IMG/VR virus record: IMGVR_UViG_3300043411_001114
Span: 1-64,000 of that record
Source: a virus
Strand: one strand, 5' to 3'
Length of the DNA stretch: 64,000 nt
This document shows positions 58,320-64,000 of this stretch, in pieces. The position numbers were made by a program, and so were the translations under genes. Each line of letters opens with the position of its first letter. Position 1 is the first letter of the stretch. Below the pieces are notes generated by a model. It saw only the letters and a list, made by a program, of their open reading frames with translations. It did no database searches and had not been told where the DNA came from.

Positions 58320-58347
58320 GACCCCCGTCCCTGAACAGGCGGGGGTC
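58320..58347. terminator. Hairpin between the helicase and antirepressor genes
   Basis: A perfect 8-bp stem GACCCCCG (58320-58327) with CGGGGGTC (58340-58347). On the plus strand it is followed by ATTTATTT; on the minus strand it lies just after the helicase stop but lacks a T tract. It may work as a partial terminator or processing site. Confidence 0.55.
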
Positions 58348-58349
58348 AT

Positions 58350-61280
58350 TTATTTGGCCTCCCCGAACAGCAGCCATTCGAGATTCTTGGCCTCATCCGG
58401 GGTCTTAGAAGAACTATAGCTCAATTCCTCGCTGGTCCCCTGTACTGCGGCGGCCAGCGCGCGGCGCTCGTTGCATATCTGCCATATCCGTTCCTCCACC
58501 GAGTCCTCGGTGATGAGAACGTAGGCGGTCAAACCGTCCAGGTGGGAGTCTGTGCGGTCGATGCGGGCATTGCGCTGGGCCAGGTCGTCGTAGGAGTAGG
58601 TGGGGTCGACGCTGATGACATACCGGGCCTCCTGCAGGTTCAAGCCGTAGGTTCCCGCATCGGAGGAGCAGAAGGCGGTGATGTCGGGATCGGCCTTGAA
58701 GCGATCCTGAGCGGCCTGGGACTCCGCTGCGGACTGTCCGGTGGCGTAGTGCAGAACGTGCGGCACCGTTAGATGTGGGGCCAGCGGGAGCAGTCCCAGT
58801 TCCGTCCAGTGGCAGAAGACCACCGCCTTGTCCTGAGCCTCCCGGACACCCTCCAGCATCCCGTTGAGGACCTCGATCTTCCCCGAGTGGGTGGCATCGA
58901 ACAGGTCGGGCCGTTGGGCGAGAATGTCGGCGGCGACCTCGCTCTTCGAGTTGAGCAGCGCCGCCGGGTTGATGCAGGCGATCCGGGCCGCCAGGTAGTG
59001 GTGGGCGAGACTCTCGCCCTTATCCCGGGCCTGACGGGCGCTGTCGAGGATCAGGCCGAGCAACTGCTCGGTGCCCGGAGTGGCCTGGACGTACATCGGG
59101 ATGGTCTCGATGCCCCGGAACTGCTCCTGCACCCCGGGGTCGGTCTTGCGGACAGCCATCGTCCAGTCGCCGACCCGGTGCCGTATCTCCTGCAGTTTGA
59201 CGAGGTTCCAGTCGTAGGTGACGAACCCGAAGGATCGACCGGTTCGGGTCTTCATCGGGACATTGCGAACCCGGTCGGCGTAGCGCTGAATAAAGTCGGT
59301 CTTGGTCGATAGCGGGTTGTGCCCCTCCTGGCCGTCGAGGGAGAAGACGTCCCGGTACCGCAGCGGGTTGCCTCCGACCACGGTGGCACTCATCGGCCAC
59401 ACAATGGCATGACAGGCCCTCACCATCCTGTCGAGCGCCTGGCGGGCCTTGTTGGGGGTCGAGTCGGTGATCAGCTTGGAAGCCTCGTCAAGCACCCACA
59501 AGACCCGCTTCCCGGCAATCAGGGTGATCAAGTCTTCCTCGTCGTGCCAGAGTTTCTCGTAGTTCATGACGTAGACCTGGTGACCGGCGGCGTACATCTT
59601 GCGGCGCTTGGCCTTGGTGCCGTCAGTGACCACCGCGTCCAGCCCGGCCGGGGCCTGGAAGGTGCGGCAGAGGTTGATTTTGAGTTTGGACAGCGTGCAG
59701 GCGATGACCAGGTCGACGTCGTCGTGATTGAACAACTCCAGGGCACCGGCCCCTGAGCAATGGCTATTGTGAGTGACATTATGTCCCCGAGTAACGTAAA
59801 GATTGTTCTGAGCGGCTACGGTGATGCACACCTGTTCCTCAGACATACCTTCATCGAAGACGTTGGAAATGATTTTGTTCGGAATCTGACGCTGCACGGG
59901 CGGACAGTAGGCTTGGGCTTTGCGTGATAGCCGGAACGGCATGACGTCAGGCGGAAATACGATGCTGACACGCCAAGATTGACGACCAGGAATACGATCA
60001 CCGTTTTTGTCGGTGTACTTGGTGATTCTTCCCGAGGAAATGGTGGCTCTGCCCCGCAGGCCACGAACAAGATCAGCCACCTGATCCCGAAGAGCCTCAC
60101 TGGTGGTGGAAAACTCCACTCCAGTCTTTCCTGAGTAGGCATGGCCATCGGTGTCCAGAAGTCCCTGGAGTAGGGCTAATCTCTCAGCAGCAGAAGATCG
60201 TAAATAGTTCTCGGGAACATGTTTCTCGTAAGAGAATTGTCCCCAAAGACCCATGTCCTTCAAAACACGCCTGATCGAAGCCGGAACCATGGCGACTGCA
60301 GTGTGTTCGGTTTCCGTCGCCGTCACACGATTCCATCCGAACTGATCAATAATTTCTTTATCGGTGTGAATACTGTCAGCTCGGAAACACCCATCTCCAA
60401 GAAGAACCCCGAGCATGTAGGGGGGTAGTGGCAAGGATTCTGGAAGCGGCGAAAAATGAACTGTCTCAAGCGCCGGAATCTGCCAGCGATGCTTTCCCCG
60501 TTCGGGCAGGTTGACCATGATTTCTTTGGTGGTGAGAGTTTTCCAAGGAGCCTCTTCGATACGCTCTTTTCTGGTCGGGTCACTGAGGGAAGGACCACGA
60601 CGTCGGGTGCTGGATTTTCGTACATTCCAGAGGTGATCTCCGTCGCATCTGACGAAAGTCTTGTCGTTGAACTCGACGCGATAAACAGAACGCACACCCT
60701 GAGGGTGTACTGCAATCACCGAAGTGGCCATGCCGTCTGAGCCAATAACCTGATCGCCGGGCCGCAAATCCCCCATGGTGCGCCATCCTGTCGGGGTGAG
60801 CACAGGCTCACTGACGGGTTCCGCCTTCCCGGACCCGGCCGCCCAATTCCAGAACCAGAACCTGTCGGTGTTTGTCTGACCGTTCCTGGCCCGCTCCAGC
60901 GCCCGGTTCATACTGAACGTCTGGAACGGCTTGAGGGTGTAGCCCTCGATGTCCAGCGGGGCGTTCCAGCGGGCCACGTCCTCCCGGACGGCCTGCGCCG
61001 AGGGTGTCCAGACGGGATGGTAGCCGTCCTTTTCGAGCGCCTCGATGAACTGGTCGGCCAGGTGCAGGCCGTTGAGGATGAGATACCGGCTCACCCAGTC
61101 CTTGTGCCGTTCCAGGAACAGCCCACGGCTGGTCTCGTCCAGCGGTTCGAACGACAGGTTGTCGGGATAGTCGGGATGCTGGTCGACCAGGATGATGCGC
61201 GATTCGGGGACACCGGAGTCGAGTAGGGCGATCACGTCCCTCTCGGTGGCATCGAGGGTCACGGTGTCCTGGTCGGTCAT
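58350..61280 (-). CDS. SNF2-like superfamily 2 helicase with intein in the P-loop
   Basis: A 976-residue precursor; 623 residues after splicing. The host protein has a Walker A motif split as AAGSGK-(intein)-SHCSGA, a DEAS box (VLWVLDEASKLI), SATVVGGN (motif III) and, C-terminally, CHWTEL, SSDAGTYGLNLQEARYVISV and QRNARIDRTDS (motifs V-VI). This is the layout of SNF2/DEAD-type DNA translocases. It probably acts in phage DNA replication, recombination or repair. It is on the minus strand, opposite to most genes here. The ATG is 6 bases from TAAAAT, so its mRNA may be leaderless. Confidence 0.88.
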   Translation of the reverse strand: MTDQDTVTLDATERDVIALLDSGVPESRIILVDQHPDYPDNLSFEPLDETSRGLFLERHKDWVSRYLILNGLHLADQFIEALEKDGYHPVWTPSAQAVREDVARWNAPLDIEGYTLKPFQTFSMNRALERARNGQTNTDRFWFWNWAAGSGKAEPVSEPVLTPTGWRTMGDLRPGDQVIGSDGMATSVIAVHPQGVRSVYRVEFNDKTFVRCDGDHLWNVRKSSTRRRGPSLSDPTRKERIEEAPWKTLTTKEIMVNLPERGKHRWQIPALETVHFSPLPESLPLPPYMLGVLLGDGCFRADSIHTDKEIIDQFGWNRVTATETEHTAVAMVPASIRRVLKDMGLWGQFSYEKHVPENYLRSSAAERLALLQGLLDTDGHAYSGKTGVEFSTTSEALRDQVADLVRGLRGRATISSGRITKYTDKNGDRIPGRQSWRVSIVFPPDVMPFRLSRKAQAYCPPVQRQIPNKIISNVFDEGMSEEQVCITVAAQNNLYVTRGHNVTHNSHCSGAGALELFNHDDVDLVIACTLSKLKINLCRTFQAPAGLDAVVTDGTKAKRRKMYAAGHQVYVMNYEKLWHDEEDLITLIAGKRVLWVLDEASKLITDSTPNKARQALDRMVRACHAIVWPMSATVVGGNPLRYRDVFSLDGQEGHNPLSTKTDFIQRYADRVRNVPMKTRTGRSFGFVTYDWNLVKLQEIRHRVGDWTMAVRKTDPGVQEQFRGIETIPMYVQATPGTEQLLGLILDSARQARDKGESLAHHYLAARIACINPAALLNSKSEVAADILAQRPDLFDATHSGKIEVLNGMLEGVREAQDKAVVFCHWTELGLLPLAPHLTVPHVLHYATGQSAAESQAAQDRFKADPDITAFCSSDAGTYGLNLQEARYVISVDPTYSYDDLAQRNARIDRTDSHLDGLTAYVLITEDSVEERIWQICNERRALAAAVQGTSEELSYSSSKTPDEAKNLEWLLFGEAK
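59766..60824 (-). mobile_element. Class 3 intein with LAGLIDADG endonuclease
   Basis: Residues 153-505 of the helicase precursor (353 residues). The first residue is Ala, not Cys or Ser. The class 3 triad is visible: Trp218 two residues after the block B His216 (GDHLW), Cys485 in block F (EEQVCITV) and Thr503 before the terminal His-Asn (NVTHN). Ser506 is the +1 residue. LGVLLGDGCF and LLQGLLDTDGH form a LAGLIDADG endonuclease. Class 3 inteins start splicing from the block F Cys, and the DnaB intein of mycobacteriophage Bethlehem is a known case. The insertion point, between Lys and Ser of the P-loop, blocks ATP binding until splicing. Confidence 0.9.
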
Positions 61281-61286
61281 CCTGCG

Positions 61287-61292
61287 ATTTTA
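61287..61292 (-). promoter_or_regulatory. Probable -10 element for the helicase gene
   Basis: TAAAAT on the minus strand ends 6 bases before the helicase ATG. No Shine-Dalgarno sequence is strong here. A leaderless message is likely, as for several plus-strand genes. Confidence 0.45.
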
Positions 61293-61721
61293 CCCTGCCA
61301 CCAGGGTGTTTTGCAGATTCTCAGACAGTGGTGGTACAAATTACGAAAATCCCTCGAACATAAGGAGACACCACCCCGGCGTTATGCGGACGAGTCCGCC
61401 GGGTTACCAAACCAACCGTTTCCTGCTGCTACCTGGCACCTAATACGTCCTCGTAGTTGTGCTCACTCCCCAAACGCTCGGACAGGCGGGCTACCTGATC
61501 TGTGGGTCGCGAACCCGGTGATGGTCGGATCGAAGCCCCTTGGCCAGAAGAGGTCAAGGGGCCAGACGTGGTGCGGGACAATCGGTGAGCGGTCAATGGG
61601 AGGTCATGGCCCTGGGAGGTCCCAGAGGGCATGGGTTACTTGTGTCCTCTTCCTCCGAGGAATAACTGCAGGTCTGGAACACCACCAATACAGACTGAAG
61701 ACTTTCAAACTACTTTTGAGC
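61293..61721 (+). ncRNA. Structured 430-base region without a convincing gene
   Basis: A -10-like TGGTACAAA at 61332-61340 is followed by AAGGAGACACCACC and a 19-codon frame (61384-61443). Downstream are an 11-bp hairpin, GCCCCTTGGCC / GGTCAAGGGGC (61535-61562), CTGGGA-GG-TCCCAG near 61612, TTCCTC / GAGGAA near 61650 and GGTCTG / CAGACT near 61670-61700. No long reading frame has a ribosome site. I checked for tRNA and tmRNA and found neither. A small noncoding RNA or long regulatory leader is possible. Confidence 0.35.
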
Positions 61722-61728
61722 TACCCTG
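61722..61728 (+). promoter_or_regulatory. Weak -10 element (TACCCT) for a leaderless gene
   Basis: TACCCT lies about 7 bases before the ATG at 61735. The spacing is that of the leaderless genes elsewhere in the window, but the hexamer is weaker and no -35 is evident. Confidence 0.35.
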
Positions 61729-61734
61729 TAGGGC

Positions 61735-62097
61735 ATGAAGGTTAAAGACGACCAGTCATGGTCCTTGCAGATGGCTGAGTTCTCCGCAGACGAGTCAAGC
61801 ATCAAGTTCCGGGATTTTCTGGTGTTGTGGGTGGATACCGCAGAGATGGTCATGCAGGACGGTAATGGCTCGAAGCACCCCCATGACAGTCTCAGCAAAG
61901 CATTCGAGGTAGCTGAGCAAAGTTTGGGGTATTTATCGGTGGAATGGCTGGGCCAGATGCTGCTGGTGATCGTCCAGCACTGGGTTAACGGCGATCGGGT
62001 GTGGGATGCCATGAGCGTGTGGGAGCGCAGGATGGTGGAGCAGGCCACCGCCCTGAAGCTGGTCGAACTGCAGGGTTCTGCGCAGATGGGCGAGTAG
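61735..62097 (+). CDS. Small protein of unknown function
   Basis: A 120-residue, mainly helical, acidic-neutral protein (MKVKDDQSWSLQMAEFSADE, then VEQATALKLVELQGSAQMGE). There is no visible ribosome site, so its mRNA is probably leaderless. It has no cysteine motif or membrane segment. It lies at the head of an early-type gene block. Confidence 0.6.
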   Translation: MKVKDDQSWSLQMAEFSADESSIKFRDFLVLWVDTAEMVMQDGNGSKHPHDSLSKAFEVAEQSLGYLSVEWLGQMLLVIVQHWVNGDRVWDAMSVWERRMVEQATALKLVELQGSAQMGE

Positions 62098-62110
62098 TCT
62101 CCACACCGGC

Positions 62111-62141
62111 TTGACTTTACTGTTTTTATAGCTCATACTAA
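62111..62141 (+). promoter_or_regulatory. Promoter with CA-rich leader
   Basis: TTGACT at 62111-62116; the -10 is CATACT (17-base spacing) or TACTAA (19). A leader containing CAGCCACCACCACCAAC and AAGGGAG precedes the ATG at 62182, as in the cassettes at 5043 and 55364. Confidence 0.6.
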
Positions 62142-62181
62142 TAGAGCAAGCAGCCACCACCACCAACAAGGGAGTCACCAC

Positions 62182-62898
62182 ATGACCGCCACCATCGCCA
62201 CCACCGACATCGCCACCATCCTGGCCAACGCGGAGGCCAACTACGTCAAGGCGATCCTGGCCAAGACCGAGGCCGAGGCGCTGGAGAACGTCAAGAAGTC
62301 CGGCTCGTCGGTCGCCCAGCGCAAGGCCTCCATCAACAAGGCCCTCGCCGAGGCGAACAAGCAGGCCATCGCGGCCCATGTCGCGGCGTTGAAGTCGATC
62401 CCGACCGAGGCCTCGGCCCTCGCCGCGATCGGTGACGAGGTCTCCGACAACGGCCTGACCACCGACCAGGCGGTCCTGGCGATGGAGCACGTCCTGCACA
62501 TCAAGGCGGCGAAGGACCTGATCGACGCCACCTACGAGGCGACCCGGGCGATGGTCTACCGCACGATGGACCTCGCCTTCGCCGACGAGGAGTTCCCCGA
62601 GCACACCAACGGGGTGATCGACGTCCCCGAGACCGGGAAGCGTTTCGCCCGCGAGGGTGCCGGTCGCAAGCCCGCCACCATCGACAACAAGGCCCTGGCC
62701 GACGCGATCGGTGCCGAGTTGTGGGACGAGATCAGCACCGAGCAGGTCACCGTCAAGCGTGTGATCGACGAGGAGAAGCTGGCGGCGGTGGTCGCCGACC
62801 ACCCCGAACTGCTGGAGGCCATCCGGGGCGCAGTCGTCCCGGGCGAGTGGAAGACCCCGCGCCTGATGGTGCGCAACATTCCCCCAACGAAGGAGTAG
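62182..62898 (+). CDS. Helical protein of unknown function, probably highly expressed
   Basis: A 238-residue protein with a strong promoter, CA-rich leader and ribosome site (AAGGGAG). Residues ~10-140 are long helices rich in Ala, Lys and Glu (AILAKTEAEALENVKKSGSS). Codons are very G/C-ending. Residues ~150-238 are mixed, with REGAGRKPATIDN as a basic loop. It may be an abundant DNA- or protein-binding factor. No family recognised. Confidence 0.65.
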   Translation: MTATIATTDIATILANAEANYVKAILAKTEAEALENVKKSGSSVAQRKASINKALAEANKQAIAAHVAALKSIPTEASALAAIGDEVSDNGLTTDQAVLAMEHVLHIKAAKDLIDATYEATRAMVYRTMDLAFADEEFPEHTNGVIDVPETGKRFAREGAGRKPATIDNKALADAIGAELWDEISTEQVTVKRVIDEEKLAAVVADHPELLEAIRGAVVPGEWKTPRLMVRNIPPTKE

Positions 62899-62900
62899 TG

Positions 62901-63464
62901 ATGGAGCACGACCTCGATGTGATCGACGTCGTCCCGACCGGAAGCCCCGAGGTTGACCCTCGGGGCGTTTCGGTTGTGGAGCCGCTGGAGATTGACGAGA
63001 CCCCGGTGGAGAGGCCGGGCGGTGAGTTGATGGCCGATGCGGGACTGGAGTTGTCCTACTCAACCGACTCGGCGGCAGAGTTCTTCAACCGCTCGAACCA
63101 GTGGCTTTACTGGGGCCTGCGGGAGGGGGTGTTCACCTACGAGGACGGCACCACGATCGAGCCGATCCGCATCGGCCCCGATCAGCGCCGCCGATTCACC
63201 CTGGCGGTGATCAAAGAGATCATGAAGTGCTGCTACCGGCGCGGAAACTTCAGCAAGAACGACGTCGAGATCATCATGACCCGCATCAAGCTGGCCGAAA
63301 AGGGCGTCGAGTGGCGCGAGGTCGAGGGCTGGCGTTACGCCAAGACCGGCCGGTCGACCTGGCGGTGGGTTCCGCCCGACGAGGCGGTTCGAGACCAGTT
63401 CACCGGCGAGTGGGAGTGGGTCGGGAAGATCAAGCAGCGTCGGGGCAAGAAGCCGCGCCAGTGA
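62901..63464 (+). CDS. MerR-like helix-turn-helix protein
   Basis: A 187-residue protein starting at the ATG with GAAGGAG upstream, 2 bases after the previous stop. Residues ~50-115 (STDSAAEFFNRSNQWLYWGL, then RIGPDQRRRFTLAVIKEIMK) resemble a MerR-like winged helix in which a DNA-reading helix is followed by a wing and RRRFT. The C-terminus is basic and aromatic (STWRWVPP, KQRRGKKPRQ). It is likely a regulator or DNA-binding protein of the phage. Its stop overlaps the next start (GTGA). Confidence 0.65.
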   Translation: MEHDLDVIDVVPTGSPEVDPRGVSVVEPLEIDETPVERPGGELMADAGLELSYSTDSAAEFFNRSNQWLYWGLREGVFTYEDGTTIEPIRIGPDQRRRFTLAVIKEIMKCCYRRGNFSKNDVEIIMTRIKLAEKGVEWREVEGWRYAKTGRSTWRWVPPDEAVRDQFTGEWEWVGKIKQRRGKKPRQ

Positions 63465-64000
63465 CCAAGCCCGCCGACGCGATCAGATCGGTGATCGACG
63501 AGTCGCTTGCCGGTCAGCGCGACAACTTCCGTAAGGTTCTGGCGGCCCGATCCACCGACGAACCGCTGCCGGTGGCCCGCACCGAACTGCTGTACGTCTG
63601 GGATGCCTACGGCAATCAGTTCCTGGACTTCGGTGCCCTCAATGCGCCGATCGGCCACCTCTCCCCTGCGGTTCTGGGGCTGGTCAAAGACCAGATGCGG
63701 TACGCGATCACCGGACCCGAGCAGGGATCCTCCCTCGACCGGTGGCCGATACAGTACGCCGCCGACCTGGCGTCCTCGTTCGCCGGACTCTGGGGCGGTG
63801 CCGGGGTGCAGGTGCTGTTCTGTGAGGGTCAGCACGATGCGGTCTCGACCGCCGCCAGGATGGTGTGGTCCAGCGACCGGACCCGGCTCACGGTGCTCTC
63901 ATCCGGGCTGCACGACTGGCTCTCTCCGGCCCTGGGGAGGGTGAACCACCGCAGCCCGCTGGAGGTGCCACACATCGGGGGCTGGACGGGCGGGCTGCTG
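63461..64000 (+). CDS. Class III aminotransferase-like protein, cut by the window edge
   Basis: An open frame from GTG at 63461 through the last base (180 codons seen). YVWDAYGNQFLDFGALNAPIGH, then a short SPAVLGLVKDQ, matches the N-terminal signature of class III PLP-dependent aminotransferases (for example glutamate-1-semialdehyde aminomutase and acetylornithine aminotransferase types). The PLP lysine would be beyond the edge. It overlaps the previous stop by 4 bases. A metabolic enzyme of this kind in a phage may make a modified precursor or alter host amine metabolism; the substrate cannot be judged from this fragment. Confidence 0.75.
   Translation, partial: MTKPADAIRSVIDESLAGQRDNFRKVLAARSTDEPLPVARTELLYVWDAYGNQFLDFGALNAPIGHLSPAVLGLVKDQMRYAITGPEQGSSLDRWPIQYAADLASSFAGLWGGAGVQVLFCEGQHDAVSTAARMVWSSDRTRLTVLSSGLHDWLSPALGRVNHRSPLEVPHIGGWTGGLL

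Noticed and set aside
58320-58347. Attachment-site core next to the antirepressor gene
   Set aside because: No integrase, no second copy of the sequence and no tRNA overlap; the hairpin explains the symmetry.
61382-61396. GCGGACGAGTCCGC resembles stem II of a hammerhead ribozyme
   Set aside because: The required CTGATGA and GAAA core segments are missing on both sides; it is a simple palindrome.
61384-61443. A 19-codon reading frame after AAGGAG
   Set aside because: The spacing from AAGGAG is too long, the frame includes a palindrome and nothing supports a real peptide; kept only as a remark.
61440-61600. Possible tRNA or tmRNA in the structured gap
   Set aside because: GGATCGAAGCC faintly resembles a T-loop, but no acceptor pairing, D-arm or tmRNA tag frame can be found.

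Overview
The window is part of the genome of a large contractile-tailed bacteriophage of an actinobacterium. The tail sheath, tail tube, gp25-like wedge and baseplate J proteins show a myovirus. Two lysin B-like esterases with a GxSQG nucleophile motif point to a host with a mycolic-acid envelope (Mycobacterium or a relative). Base composition is G+C-rich with G/C-ending codons. The gene set recalls the Bxz1-like (cluster C) mycobacteriophages, but that assignment is an inference and was not tested.

Layout. 1-3.6 kb: head genes (putative scaffold-like protein, small head protein, major capsid protein) closed by a strong terminator. 3.6-5.3 kb: an insert with a PD-(D/E)xK homing-type endonuclease gene, next to an inverted, decayed copy of the capsid gene's 3' end. 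5.3-16 kb: a 539-aa protein, two long tail fibres, small coiled-coil proteins and a tRNA-Asn. 16-27 kb: accessory and connector genes. Five of these encode proteins that start with nearly the same 18-residue peptide but continue into different domains (GNAT-like, ADP-ribosyltransferase-like). 27.7-43.6 kb: sheath, tube, a second homing-type endonuclease, tail assembly chaperones joined by a canonical -1 frameshift site (GGGAAAA), tape measure, baseplate hub with two wall-hydrolase domains, and a repeat-rich minor tail protein. 43.6-55.4 kb: tandem lysin B paralogues, gp25-like wedge, baseplate J, a baseplate protein interrupted by an intein, and a 1263-aa receptor-binding candidate. 55.4-64 kb: phosphoesterase, an antirepressor-like gene and a helicase (both on the minus strand; the helicase carries a class 3 intein in its P-loop), then early-type small genes, a MerR-like protein and the start of a class III aminotransferase cut by the window edge.

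Regulation. Extended -10 promoters of the form TGnTAnnnT recur. Several lead into CA-rich leaders before AGGAG, and several sit 6-8 bases from a start codon, implying leaderless mRNAs, notably for both free-standing endonuclease genes. Many accessory and structural genes are preceded by a hairpin that contains their own Shine-Dalgarno sequence; one such module plus the first codons is a perfect 69-bp direct repeat.

The most interesting signal is the shared N-terminal leader on five dissimilar effector-like proteins set among virion genes. My working idea is a virion-packaging or ejection signal for an arsenal of host-modifying enzymes. This is inference from sequence pattern only.
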